64,000 bases of DNA from Streptomyces sp. NBC_00353 (GTDB taxonomy: Bacteria > Actinomycetota > Actinomycetes > Streptomycetales > Streptomycetaceae). Positions 35,468 through 44,455 of this stretch are shown here, piece by piece. Location of the stretch: positions 3,038,001 to 3,102,000 of the forward strand of contig NZ_CP107985.1 in the NCBI RefSeq assembly GCF_036108815.1, written 5' to 3'. Position 1 is the first letter of the stretch; each line of letters opens with the position of its first letter. Both the position numbers and the translations under genes were made by a program. The notes beneath the pieces were generated by a model that saw nothing but the letters and a program-made list of their open reading frames with translations, made no database searches and was not told the origin of the DNA.

Positions 35468-35489
35468 CCGGTCAGCTCTCGCTGACCGG
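35468..35489 (+). terminator. Hairpin after the protease gene
   Basis: CCGGTCAGC and GCTGACCGG around TCTC, nine perfect pairs, starting eight bases after the stop codon. Confidence 0.65.
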
Positions 35490-35492
35490 CAC

Positions 35493-35525
35493 GGGGGCGG
35501 GGCCGCATCCAGCGGCCTCGCCCCC
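35493..35525 (+). terminator. Second hairpin after the protease gene
   Basis: GGGGGCGGGGCCGC and GCGGCCTCGCCCCC around ATCCA, 13 of 14 pairs, followed by a short T-rich stretch. Confidence 0.6.
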
Positions 35526-35719
35526 TCTTCGTTGCTGTTGAGGAGAGACCGAACACTCGCGCCGGTCCGCCAGGCCGCGACAACACCCCGGAGTCACTGC
35601 GACCTCGATGCCGGTGCGCCGGGGGCGACCGGCGCTGAGCGGTCGTATTCGCCGTCGACGGCCGGGACGCCTCCCGCGCATCCGAGGCGCTCCGACAGGC
35701 CGGACTGCTGATGGTGGCA

Positions 35720-36937
35720 CTAGCTCTGCGGGACTTCCCTGACGAACACGATGCCGTCGCTGTCCGCCAGGTGGGCCGGGTCAAGCGGGGAGTAGCCGAA
35801 CCAGGGGGATACGCGGGGCGCGGGCCACGTATCGCCGAGGGCTGCGGCCAGCCGCGGGGCGTCGATGACGCAGCGGTCCTGCGGGAGCGCGTACAGGAGT
35901 CCTTCGACGGTGTCCGGCGGCGGCGTGTCCACTCCCTGGTGCCGGATCGTGCCGAGGGCCGTGGCCACGAAGGCGTACCCCTCGCCGAGCTGAGTGCTCA
36001 CCAGCGCACCGGCGCTCCACCACTCCAGCGGCATCCCGCCCATCCGCATCGTGCTCTTCTCCCGCTGGAGATGGGAGTTGTGGGCGTGAATGAGTGCCGG
36101 GCCCCGAGCGGCGACGGCAAGGAGGTTGTGGGCCATCATCTGGTCCCGCACGCCCACCAGCCGGGTCATGCGGGCCGGTGAGGTGGCGGCCATCCAGTAG
36201 TGGTAACGCAGCAGACCGAGGGCGGTGCGCCCGTACAGTCGCGCCCGGTCCCAGTCGTCCCGCGAGGTCGCCGTGTTCAGGTGCGGCGTCTGCGCGTCGA
36301 GCAGCGCCACCAGATCGTCGGCGAGCAGCCGCAGTTGGCCGGCCTCGGCCGACTGCCCCGTGGACTGTGACGGGTCCATCATCGCGGCGGGATCCGTCCA
36401 CCGGTCGTCGGCACCGAGCAGGCGGTCGAGTGTGTCCGCGGTGCAGGGGAGCAGGTCCGCGTCCACCCGGTCCGCAAGGTAGCCGTGAAGTGCGCTGAAG
36501 GCCTGCCGGGGGCTCGCGGCGTGGGTGATCTCCAGCGGGCCGTCGAAGCCGGCGAAGCGGAGCCGCTCGGAGGCGGGCCGGCCGTCGTTGTCGGCGCGGA
36601 CGTTGTAGGCGCGCATCCAGCGCACGAGCTCGCGGTTGGCCGCGAAGCTGCCCCAGCCATGGCTGATTCCCTGCTCCATGACCTCGTCGAGAGTGCCCGT
36701 GCCCGAGGTGACGTAGTCGTCCACCACCAGGCCCATCATGCAGTCGCTCTCGATCGCGATCGTCCGGTAGCCCTCCTGCTCGACAAGCTGCCGGAAGAGC
36801 TCGTTGCGCAGGTCGAGCAGAGCGTCCTCGCCGTGGGTGGGCTCGCCCAGGGCGAGCAGCCGAGGCCGAGCCGGCAGCAGCCTCATGACGGCGGCAGCCT
36901 CGACGGCATGGGCGGTGTCCTCGATATCAGTAGGCAT
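35720..36937 (-). CDS. Erythromycin esterase family protein
   Basis: 405 residues from ATG 36937, with GAAGG just before. Family blocks are LLALGEPTHGEDALLDLRNE, containing the conserved Glu and His, and RTIAIESDCM; HAHNSHLQREKSTMRMG carries the second conserved His pair. Erythromycin esterases open the macrolide lactone ring; most distant relatives in Streptomyces have unproven substrates. It is divergent from a TioE-type MerR regulator with only 58 bases between, containing a clear dyad, so it is very likely that regulator's target. Confidence 0.85.
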   Translation of the reverse strand: MPTDIEDTAHAVEAAAVMRLLPARPRLLALGEPTHGEDALLDLRNELFRQLVEQEGYRTIAIESDCMMGLVVDDYVTSGTGTLDEVMEQGISHGWGSFAANRELVRWMRAYNVRADNDGRPASERLRFAGFDGPLEITHAASPRQAFSALHGYLADRVDADLLPCTADTLDRLLGADDRWTDPAAMMDPSQSTGQSAEAGQLRLLADDLVALLDAQTPHLNTATSRDDWDRARLYGRTALGLLRYHYWMAATSPARMTRLVGVRDQMMAHNLLAVAARGPALIHAHNSHLQREKSTMRMGGMPLEWWSAGALVSTQLGEGYAFVATALGTIRHQGVDTPPPDTVEGLLYALPQDRCVIDAPRLAAALGDTWPAPRVSPWFGYSPLDPAHLADSDGIVFVREVPQS

Positions 36938-36940
36938 ACC

Positions 36941-36958
36941 TTCAACGGTATCGTTGAA
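36941..36958. promoter_or_regulatory. Operator-like dyad between the esterase and TioE-type regulator
   Basis: TTCAACG-GTAT-CGTTGAA, perfect seven-base arms. A further GGTTGAA half site follows at about 36964-36970 in the same orientation as the second arm. Both divergent promoters must lie in this 58-base gap. Confidence 0.6.
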
Positions 36959-36995
36959 CCTTCGGTTGAAACTTTCCCGCGATATCGTCAGCTCC

Positions 36996-37727
36996 ATGGG
37001 GAGAAACCTTCAAAGCGGCGATCGGCTCAGGCCGGTTGATCTGGCGCGCGGGCACGGTCTGTCCACGCAGGCGATCAGGAACTACGAGGAGGCCGGCATC
37101 CTTCCGGCCGCCGGCCGCACACCGCACGGCTACCGCACCTATACCTCGCTGCACGCGGGGGCCCTGCGCGCGTTTCTTGCCCTGGTGCCCGGCCACGGCC
37201 ACCAGACGGCGACGTCGATCATGCGGGCCGTGAACCAGGGCGCGGTCGATGGGGCGTTCCGCCTCATCGACGAGAGCCACGCCCAGCTCCTCGATGACCG
37301 ACAGACCCTCCAGGCCGTGGACAGCGCCCTCCGCGACCTGGAGCCCGGCGTGGGGTCTGAGCCAGCAGCGATTTCCGGGCCCGGCGACACGTTCATCGGG
37401 CCGCTGGCAGCGAAGCTCGGAATCCGGCCCGCGACGCTGCGCAAATGGGAGCGCGCCGGGCTGGTGCGCCCGCGCCGCGACCCGCGGACCGGGTACCGCG
37501 TCTACGACGAGGCCGACGTACGGGACGCCCGGCTCGCTCACCAGCTCAGGCGGGGCGGCTACCTGCTGGAGCAGATCGCCCCGCTGATCGCCCAGGTGCG
37601 GGCGGCCGGCGGGCTGGAGCCGCTGGAGGCCGCACTGTGCGACTGGCACCGTCGGCTGTCCGCCCGCGGGCGGGCAATGCTGACCGGGGCTGCAGAGCTG
37701 GAGACGTACCTCCGCGAGCGCGGATGA
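36996..37727 (+). CDS. TioE-family MerR regulator with two HTH domains
   Basis: 243 residues from ATG 36996. Two separate MerR-type winged helices are visible: residues about 10-45 (GLSTQAIRNYEEAGILPAAG, then GYRTYT) and about 135-175 (GIRPATLRKWERAGLVRPRR, then GYRVYDEADVRDARLA). Ordinary MerR proteins have one. TioE-type proteins share this double layout and sit next to resistance or biosynthetic genes. The divergent erythromycin esterase homologue and the dyad between them suggest a drug-responsive switch. No effector domain beyond the linker helices is apparent. Confidence 0.88.
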   Translation: MGRNLQSGDRLRPVDLARGHGLSTQAIRNYEEAGILPAAGRTPHGYRTYTSLHAGALRAFLALVPGHGHQTATSIMRAVNQGAVDGAFRLIDESHAQLLDDRQTLQAVDSALRDLEPGVGSEPAAISGPGDTFIGPLAAKLGIRPATLRKWERAGLVRPRRDPRTGYRVYDEADVRDARLAHQLRRGGYLLEQIAPLIAQVRAAGGLEPLEAALCDWHRRLSARGRAMLTGAAELETYLRERG

Positions 37728-38003
37728 GACTTCGGTCGCCGGTCGACCAGAACAAGAGTCACCAACGGTTCCGTCTCGGCTGCCCCGTCCACCGATGTCG
37801 GCCTGGTCCCGGGCCGAGCCCTACTCCTCATCGACCGCAGCCGGATCCCCAGGGGCTGCAGGCCACCGGGCAGATCGGGGAGCCGGAACGAGCACCGGCC
37901 GAGCATGTTGACGTGATGCCGCACGAACGGCAAGAGACGGGGCCACATCCTCGTCGCGGACGTCGAAAACCGTTCGCGCGCAACTGCGTGACCGCGGCGC
38001 CCA
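37728..38003. other. Intergenic stretch between the regulator and the RHS immunity gene
   Basis: No credible gene in either strand. Several short frames have coding-like bias but no family resemblance. The convergent ends of the two flanking genes would both terminate here. Confidence 0.5.
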
Positions 38004-38354
38004 TCAAGAAAAGAGTGAATTATCGGTAATGCTCACTTCGGGAAAGATGCACACCCTGAGCTCACCAGTGGTGTCTTGAGTCTCGAATTCAGTCAGAAGC
38101 TGCGTCTCTCCGCCCTCCTCGACGATACGCAAAAGCGTTGCACCCTCCCTGAACAGTTTCAGGATATCCCTACCGGATGAGGTACACCAAGAAACGCTGA
38201 CCGACTGGCCGATCGAGTCGAACGAGAAGATCAAATCTTCGCCAGTGACGTCGATCAACTTCAAGGTCCGCTGAGTGTCACCGGTAATTTCAGCCTCCAC
38301 CCCCAGGGCGTTGACGATGTCCTGGGGATCCGGAGTTACGAATTCTTTATGCAT
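38004..38354 (-). CDS. Probable immunity protein of the RHS toxin
   Basis: 116 residues from ATG 38354. It is acidic, has no signal peptide or membrane segment, and has markedly lower GC than the surrounding genes. It lies 28 bases downstream of the RHS-tip reading frame on the same strand, the standard position for the immunity protein of a polymorphic toxin. The family is not one I can name. Recognisable text includes LKLIDVTGEDLIFSFDSIGQ and GATLLRIVEEGGETQLLTEF. Function rests on position and size. Confidence 0.7.
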   Translation of the reverse strand: MHKEFVTPDPQDIVNALGVEAEITGDTQRTLKLIDVTGEDLIFSFDSIGQSVSVSWCTSSGRDILKLFREGATLLRIVEEGGETQLLTEFETQDTTGELRVCIFPEVSITDNSLFS

Positions 38355-38382
38355 GAAATTTCCTTAGAGGGGAAGTAATACG

Positions 38383-40500
38383 CTAACTGCGGAAGATCAC
38401 CGTCGAAAGCCGCAGACCACCGTCCGACATCATCCGCCACGTGCTCTCTACACCCAGCGCTCCATACCGACCAAATAGAACTGATTTGACTTTACCGAAA
38501 TCCCCCCACTCGTTGGTGAACCTCTCCGAGAATCCGTTACCGGTTGCCGACTTTAGATGCTCGGTAACAAACTGGCGAGAGGCCGGAGTGTCATGGAACC
38601 CAATACTCTTCAACTGGTTGGCATTCTGAATCGCCCGCGGCGCATTGTGGAGATCATACTTAATATCCTTATTGAACAAATAGTCAAGCTTTCTCGGGTT
38701 AACCTCGGGGCAAGGGGAAAGCCCGTGCGGATCCGCCCACGTGTGGGGGTTGACGACGTAAGTATCTGGGTTGGGGGCCGGCGTCAGACCAAGGGGATCG
38801 GCTGTGAGGTAACGAGCTGTCTCGGGGTCGTAGTAGCGGAAGTAGTTGTAATGAAGGCCTGTCTCAGGGTCGAAGTACTGGCCGGGGAAGCGGAGTGGGG
38901 TATAAGCCGTGCTGGCCGTGGACCATGTTGTTGTGCCCCACAGTGTGCTGCGGGTGTGCCAAGCGAGAGTGCCTGACTCGTCGATGAGTTCGGTCGGGGT
39001 GCCGATGAGGTCGGTGACAATTGCGAAGAAGCGTTCGTCGACGGTGCCCTGCAGGGAGTCCGTCGGCAGGATGCGTTCGGTCTGGGCCAACGGACGGAAG
39101 CCATCGTGGTCCCAAGTGAGGGCGACCTGGTTGGGCAGCGCTTCTGCATCGGTGATCTGCTCGCACAGATTGGTCCCATCCCAGACGAAGGAGACCTGCT
39201 CCACCACGGAACCGCCGTCGGCAGCCAGTCGCTGTTTGGCTGTACGGCGGCCGAGAGGGTCGTAGACGTAGCGCCAGCGGGTGCCGTCAGGCGTGGTGAC
39301 AGAAGTGAGCCGGTCTTCGCAGTCCCAGGTGTAGCGCCAGGGGTCGGGCGTGCGGGACAGCCTGGTCTTCTGGCGCAGCACCATGCGGCCCTGGGCGTCG
39401 TGTTCGTATCGGATGCGCCCGGCGCTGGTGACGCGTGTGCCTGTGTATGAGCGTTCCCCTGTCGCTTCCTGGCCCGGATGCGAGACGGGCCACGAAGCCT
39501 GGACCTGGTTGCCCGCTTCGTCGTAGGCGTAGGTCTCCGTCCAGTTCGCTCCGGTAACGGCGGTGACTCGCCCCGCCGAGTCCAGTTCGAAGCGGCGATT
39601 GCCAGAGATCTGATCGTGGATGCCGACAAGGTTGCCATCCGCACGGTACGCGTAGGTGCGATGCTGCAGGCTGTGGTCTCCGGCCGATACCCGCTGGCCG
39701 GCGAGGCGGCTGGCCGTGTCGAACTCGTGCGTGAGGGTGAGCGTCTCGCCGATGCGGCGGGCAGTCTCCTGGCCCACGGCATCGTGGGCAAACATAAGGT
39801 TTCGGCCTGAGGTTGTGAGACTGCTGCGTCGGCCAACCGCGTCGTAGTTCCAGGTGCTCACCGCACCGGATGGCGTCGTACGGGAGACGCGCCGCCCCAA
39901 CGTGTCGTGGGTGTAGGTGAGCGTGCGCCCGTTCACGGTCTCCGACCTGAGTCGTCCGTGCCGGTCGCGCAGCCAGGTCAGTGACGCGTCCGCACTGGTG
40001 GCTACGGCGAGCTGGTCGAAGATGTCGTACTCGAAGGTGGTGACCGCGCCGTCCGCGTCCTTACTGAGGAGCTGTCCGAGTTCGTTGTGCTCGTAGCGGA
40101 TGGTCTCGCCGGCGCCGTTGGTACGGGTGGTGAGTCGGCCTGCGCGGTCGTGGGCGTAGGTCAGCGTCCGTCCGTCGAAGTCGGTCTCGGCGGTAAGGCG
40201 CCCGGCCGCGTCGTAGGTATAACTCCAGGCTAGTCCCTGAGGGTTGGTGACTTGTTTCAGCTGGAGATTGCTGTCGTGGTCGAATTCGTAACGCACTCCG
40301 TCCGGCTCGGTGCGGGCCACCAGTAGGTCGAAGTCGGTGTATTCGAAGCAACTGACCGCACCCATGGCGTCGGTGTGGGACAAGCAATTTCCCTCACCGT
40401 CATCCGTGCCGGTTACCTTCAGAGGGAGACCGAGTTCGTCGTACTCAGCAGTGGAACGACGGCCGTCCGCGCGCGCCCTCCGCGACGGACCGGGCGAAGT
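38383..40500 (-). pseudogene. RHS-repeat polymorphic toxin, 5'-truncated
   Basis: The frame is open from a TGA at 40501-40503 to the stop at 38383, 706 codons, but contains no ATG or GTG with a ribosome site at its head; TTG 40383 is the first possible start. More than a dozen YD/RHS repeats are visible (YTYDAAGRLTAETDFDGRT, YEHNELGQLLSKDADG). The core ends with LRFPGQYFDPETGLHYNYFR and YDPETARYLTADPLGL, where RHS proteins switch to the toxic tip. The last 115 residues (after TYVVNPHTWADPHGLSPC) form a tip with GFSERFTNEWGDFGKVKSV, of unknown activity. Full RHS toxins exceed 1,400 residues, so the export and N-terminal parts are missing. The tip and its immunity gene look intact and are AT-richer. 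Confidence 0.85.
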
Positions 40501-40643
40501 TCAACCTGGCGGACTACGGCACCGGCCAGGGCCTCGCCGATCATGCCGAGGTCCTTCAGTTCCCCGTGTGCCTTGTCGATCCCCTGCGCAATCAGCGCCA
40601 GCGCCTCCGGCGGGACCTCCAGATCCGGCCGATCCCCGCTCAT
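40419..40643 (-). pseudogene. N-terminal fragment of a WXG-like RHS-operon protein, fused out of frame to RHS
   Basis: Starts at ATG 40643, overlapping the stop of the SseB-like gene as ATGA. The first 40 residues (LEVPPEALALIAQGIDKAHG, then ELKDLGMIGEALAGA) match the beginning of the small helical protein that normally sits between SseB-like and RHS genes. After GEALAGA the reading changes abruptly to basic, low-complexity sequence and stops at 40419 inside the RHS region in another frame. A deletion joining the two genes explains this. Confidence 0.65.
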
Positions 40644-41080
40644 GCAGGCTCCTCGAGATTCACCGCGACCGCGTCCGGCACGATCCCGGCCACGGGCGGG
40701 AACAGCATCCCGTCCGCACTGCCCGCGTCCAGCGCCACCCCGGCCGGGCCCGGCAGCAGCGGCACCATCACGTCCAGCAGCCGCGCACCCAAGATCGTCC
40801 GGTACGTCCACTCCCGATCGGCGTCGCCCTGTGCGCGGGCAAATCCGGCCAGCGCTTGCTCGTCGGAGAACGCGCAGATCCAACGCACGCCGTTGTGGTC
40901 GGCCGACCACAGACTCCCGGAGGTATCGAGGGGAACCAACACCGCTGCACGCCGGAACTCGCCCAGCAGCACCGCGAACTCTCTGCGAGCGTCAACGCCT
41001 GACGCCTCTTCCGCTACCCCCGGCGCGGGCGCCGGGCCCGCCAAGTCGGCCAGACGAAGCGGTCGTTGCTGCCCTGGCAT
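40640..41080 (-). CDS. SseB-like N-terminal domain protein of an RHS operon
   Basis: 146 residues from ATG 41080 (MPGQQRPLRLADL), with GGTGGGGATGG upstream; ATG 41095 is an alternative. The core FAVLLGEFRRAAVLVPLDTS and WSADHNGVRWICAFSDEQAL are the SseB N-terminal fold. In Streptomyces this gene type commonly leads operons ending in RHS or other polymorphic toxins, and may help with secretion or as a chaperone; this is established by association, not mechanism. It is translationally coupled (ATGA) to the next gene. Confidence 0.8.
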   Translation of the reverse strand: MPGQQRPLRLADLAGPAPAPGVAEEASGVDARREFAVLLGEFRRAAVLVPLDTSGSLWSADHNGVRWICAFSDEQALAGFARAQGDADREWTYRTILGARLLDVMVPLLPGPAGVALDAGSADGMLFPPVAGIVPDAVAVNLEEPA

Positions 41081-41235
41081 TCCATCCCCACCCATGGTCA
41101 TGGGGGAGATCATCACACAGTCCAATTTACAGCTGCAATGTGAGGTGGCGTACAGACCGAATGCGGTGGCTGTGACGGTGACCCCCTCGGCGGATACCGG
41201 CTGCAGTGCCGTCCGGTTCCACCAGATCAGGAGCC

Positions 41236-41256
41236 CGTACGCAGTGTTGGCGTACG
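41236..41256. promoter_or_regulatory. XRE-type operator: second copy, in front of the SseB-RHS operon
   Basis: CGTACGC, seven bases, GCGTACG. The same arms and spacing occur at 48862-48882 between the ATPase and XRE genes. Similarity extends outward (CCACCAG on the left, AGT on the right). Confidence 0.6.
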
Positions 41257-41553
41257 AGTCACAGCGGCCGGTGGCGCGCGCTTGCAACCCGAGACCCGGG
41301 ATTCGAGACACAGAACCGGCGCTCCGCTCTTTCGGGGGACCTGCGAGGGGGCGGCGGCCGAGGCTTGAGCTTCGGGATCCGGGGGTCGGGATGCGAGCCC
41401 CGAGATGCGAGCACCGTCTTTAACCAGCGGGAAAATCAAGGGGGTTGGTAAACCCCTCCCACCCTCCCCACCCCGTCACGGCCAGCAAGTACGACTAATC
41501 GGGACCGGCTTGCGGTGCGTCGTCGCCCCTGCTTACGGTGCCCACAACGAAAC

Positions 41554-41589
41554 GACCCCGACACGGTGTTAGCGCACCATGCCGGGGTC
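41554..41589. terminator. Imperfect hairpin
   Basis: GACCCCG (41554-41560) pairs with CGGGGTC (41583-41589), continued by an inner stem with two mismatches around TTAGCG. It stands between two divergent genes, so it probably belongs to a gene no longer present or marks a junction. Confidence 0.4.
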
Positions 41590-41732
41590 TCACCCCAAGA
41601 TCGAATCGAGCGATCTCGTGGCTACCGAGAACCTTACGAGTAGCCGCACGATAATGACGCGATCTTGATCGTGTAGGAGCCCCGCGACTTGAGTGCTGGT
41701 ATTTGGCGATGCTGGCCTGACAGGATCGGCTC

Positions 41733-42272
41733 GTGATCAAAACCTCGGTGACTATGCGCGAGCTCGTTGTCGGTGACTGCCACGCTGTACATGCCTTCGC
41801 CAGCCTGCCGGAGGCTTGCCGCTACCAGGCGTGGGGGCCGAACACCGAGGAACAGACGCGGGACTTCGTCCAAGGCGCGGTGGATGCCCGGTTGCAGTCC
41901 CCGCAGACGAGATTCGTGTATGCGGCCTGCCTCGACGGTGAACTCGTCGGTATCGGCGAGCTGAAGGTCCGTAGCCTGGCCCACCGCCAGGGCGAGATCT
42001 CCTATCTCGTCCATCCTCGGGTGTGGGGTCGAGGCGTGGGCACAGCCATCGGCGGGGAACTTCTCGGCAGAGGGTTTGGGCTGATAGGACTGCACCGGAT
42101 CTACGCGACCTGCGATCCTCGCAACGTCGCATCGGCCCGGGTGCTGGGCAAGCTCGGCATGACCCACGAGGGCCGACACCGGCACACCGCGCGGATCCGG
42201 GACGGCTGGCGTGACTCCGAAGTCTTCAGCATCCTCGACCAGGAATGGGCGCACCGGCCCGGGCCCGAGTGA
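41733..42272 (+). CDS. GNAT acetyltransferase, RimJ/RimL-like
   Basis: 179 residues from GTG 41733. The GNAT core is clear: GEISYLVHPRVWGRGVGTAI (acetyl-CoA binding) and NVASARVLGKLGMTHEGRHR. The pattern of protein N-acetyltransferases such as RimJ/RimL, and of some drug-modifying enzymes, is matched; the substrate cannot be named. It lies between the disabled RHS operon and a transposase, in a region of mixed origin. Confidence 0.85.
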   Translation: MIKTSVTMRELVVGDCHAVHAFASLPEACRYQAWGPNTEEQTRDFVQGAVDARLQSPQTRFVYAACLDGELVGIGELKVRSLAHRQGEISYLVHPRVWGRGVGTAIGGELLGRGFGLIGLHRIYATCDPRNVASARVLGKLGMTHEGRHRHTARIRDGWRDSEVFSILDQEWAHRPGPE

Positions 42273-42348
42273 TCGGGGTATCGGCGGTCAGGCTCCGGCA
42301 GCCGCCCTGGTGCCGGAAGGCGAAGAGCCGCGCGGGATCATCTGGAGT

Positions 42349-43326
42349 GTGAAGTCAAGTTGGGCCCGCGCGGCCTGCTCTGATCCTGCCCTGTGCGGGA
42401 TCTCGAAGGAACACCTGGGTGCACTGATCACCGAGTTGGCCGGGCCGTGGACCGCAGCCCGAGACTCTGAGCTGGCCAAACGGCGTGGCCATGGCCGATT
42501 GCGGGCGGCTGGGGCTGGGCCGGATCACCAGTTGGTCTTCGTGGACCGGGTGCTAGTGACCTTGGTGGTGTTGCGCTGGGCGCTGTCACACAGGGTGCTC
42601 GCGGCGCTGTTCGGAGTTTCGCCCTCCACGATCGACCGGGCGGTCGGCGAGGTGCGCCCGCTGCTGGCCGCTCGCGGCTTCGCGGTGCCGGATCGGCCCG
42701 GGATCAGGCTCAGGACCCTCGCGGACGTGTTCGCCTATGCCCAGGCCGAGGGGATCATGCTGCGGATCGACGGTACCGAGGTGCAGGTACGTCGCCCGAA
42801 GGCGGGGCGGCCGGGCCGTAAGGCGTTCGTGTCGGGCAAGAAGAAGCAGAACACCGAGAAGGCCACGATGATCAGCGACGAGCAGGGCCGGGAGCTGTGG
42901 CTCGGGGCGATCCGCCCGGGCCGGATGCACGATGCCACCGCAGTACGCACCGAGGGCATCGAGGAGCAGCTGCGGCTGCACCCGAACGTGAAAGTCGAAG
43001 TCGATTCCGGCTATGCCGGCCTGGCCCGCGACTTCCCCGGCCAGGTCAGCGCCCCGCCGAAGAAACCAGCGGCGGACGCCGGGCCGTCCGAGCGCAACTT
43101 CTACGACCATGCGCGCCGCTGCCAATCCCAACGGCGGATCATGGTCGAGCACGCCAACGCAGAGGTCAAGCAGTGGCGGTCGCTGCAACGCTGGACCGGC
43201 GAGCGCGACGACCTGCCCGAGGCCATCGCCGCAATCGGCGCCCTGGTCTCCGACCGCAGCGCAAAGCGCCCAACCCGCAGCAGGCCGAGCACGGAACTCG
43301 ACCTCGTCCGCGCGACGGCCTACTGA
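42349..43326 (+). CDS. DDE transposase (IS5-like, HARBI1/DDE_Tnp_4 type)
   Basis: 325 residues from GTG 42349; the exact start is uncertain because the GGAG lies too close. An N-terminal helix-turn-helix (ALSHRVLAALFGVSPSTIDRA) precedes the DDE domain. Likely catalytic residues are the Asp in MLRIDGTEVQV, the Asp in VEVDSGYAGL and the Glu in EHANAEVKQW. The frame is complete, so the element could be active. Terminal inverted repeats are not certain: a weak match is GGCGGTCAGGCTCCGG near 42284 with the complement of a segment near 43340-43356. No target duplication was found. Confidence 0.88.
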   Translation: MKSSWARAACSDPALCGISKEHLGALITELAGPWTAARDSELAKRRGHGRLRAAGAGPDHQLVFVDRVLVTLVVLRWALSHRVLAALFGVSPSTIDRAVGEVRPLLAARGFAVPDRPGIRLRTLADVFAYAQAEGIMLRIDGTEVQVRRPKAGRPGRKAFVSGKKKQNTEKATMISDEQGRELWLGAIRPGRMHDATAVRTEGIEEQLRLHPNVKVEVDSGYAGLARDFPGQVSAPPKKPAADAGPSERNFYDHARRCQSQRRIMVEHANAEVKQWRSLQRWTGERDDLPEAIAAIGALVSDRSAKRPTRSRPSTELDLVRATAY

Positions 43327-43430
43327 TCCACTCCCAAGCCGAACCGCCAGGCCAGCACGTCCCAAGCCCTATCGTGCGGCTACTCGTTAGCGCCGCCCTG
43401 CCCGCCCCCGCATCCTCGCCCGCGTACCCG

Positions 43431-44351
43431 ATGGCCAGGCCCGGTTACGGCAAGCGTTCCGCTCCCGGCCAGGCCCCGCGCCGCGCCGACGACTTCGCGT
43501 TGCTGCCCGAACGGGAGCGGTACATCGCCGCCTTCATCGACCACCTGCCCGAGGGTGCGGCGATGAACGTGAAGACCCTCGCCAAGCAGCTCCCCCTCTA
43601 CGGGCAGCAGGCAATCAGCACCGCACTGACCGCCCTGTCGGTGGCCGGTCATCTGCGACGGGTACGACGCCTGGTCGGCGCGGGCGACCAGATCCGCTGG
43701 GTCTTCAGGACCTTCTGGTCCCGCACCGCCCACGACAACGAGTGGTGGGCCGCCTACCTCGCCGCAGAGGACGCCTCGGTTGCGGAGACCGTGCCCGAGG
43801 TGGCAGGGGCGATCGCACCCCCGCCGCCCGTGGCCGACGCCCAGCAGGCCCGCGAACCGGCCCCCGCCCCGCAGTCGGCGGCGGACCCCGAATGCCCCTC
43901 GCCCGCATATCTGGCGCTCGCTCAACTCGGGCGCATCGACGCCCGGCTGGCCCTTTCGGCCAACGACTGCGAGGCCTTGGAGGAACGGGCCGCCGAATGG
44001 CTCGCGCGTGGTGTGAGCACGGACTACCTCATCCACGCCCTCACCTCCGGGCTTCCCGAAGCCGTCGACGTGCCCCGCGGCTTCGTGCGCCGCCGACTCG
44101 ACGACAAGACGCCGCCCAGGCTGCCCGCCCCACCAACACCTGTGCGCCACGCACTGATGGAGTGCACCCGGTGCGGTGTCCCCGGCCGCCCCGAGGCCCT
44201 CCCCGACGGCCTCTGTCGAGCCTGCCGCCGGCCAGCCCCGGGCGTGGACACCGCGCCGGCGCCCGTCGTCGACCTTGCAAACGAAGCAATTGCCGCGAGC
44301 GATGTGCACGCCCGCGTCGGTCACCTTCGCGAACTGACCAGGACTCCGTGA
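43431..44351 (+). CDS. Winged-helix (MarR-like) protein with C-terminal zinc ribbon
   Basis: 306 residues from ATG 43431; GTG 43374 is also in frame. Neither has a ribosome site, perhaps because the transposase to the left was inserted in front. The N-terminal third is a winged helix (LPERERYIAAFIDHLPEGAA, then QAISTALTALSVAGHLRRVR). A Pro/Ala linker follows, then a helical middle region, and near the end CTRCGVPG with CRACRR forms a probable zinc ribbon. Related proteins are multi-copy in Streptomyces; function is unknown. Confidence 0.7.
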   Translation: MARPGYGKRSAPGQAPRRADDFALLPERERYIAAFIDHLPEGAAMNVKTLAKQLPLYGQQAISTALTALSVAGHLRRVRRLVGAGDQIRWVFRTFWSRTAHDNEWWAAYLAAEDASVAETVPEVAGAIAPPPPVADAQQAREPAPAPQSAADPECPSPAYLALAQLGRIDARLALSANDCEALEERAAEWLARGVSTDYLIHALTSGLPEAVDVPRGFVRRRLDDKTPPRLPAPPTPVRHALMECTRCGVPGRPEALPDGLCRACRRPAPGVDTAPAPVVDLANEAIAASDVHARVGHLRELTRTP

Positions 44352-44455
44352 CGAAGACAGCCGAGAGCCCGTTTCGCCCGGCCCGGGCACTCGTGCGCTC
44401 GGGCGGAGTTCGGGCCACACAACGGTGATTGGGGTCGTGTCGCCAGAACCCGCGC

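Larger units (their letters stand above)
41081..41732. other. Regulatory region with operator-like dyad and hairpin
   Basis: Contains the dyad at 41236-41256 and the hairpin at 41554-41589. No gene could be supported. On the leftward strand, segments near 41150-41260 resemble the region upstream of the ATPase gene at 48.8 kb, so part of it may be a relic of an ATPase/XRE locus. Confidence 0.5.

Noticed and set aside
37728..38003. Integrase or transposase remnant in the gap before the immunity gene
   Set aside because: Coding-like patches in several frames gave no motif I could name.
41554..41589. Attachment site or tRNA fragment
   Set aside because: It folds as a single hairpin with no cloverleaf and no second copy in the window.
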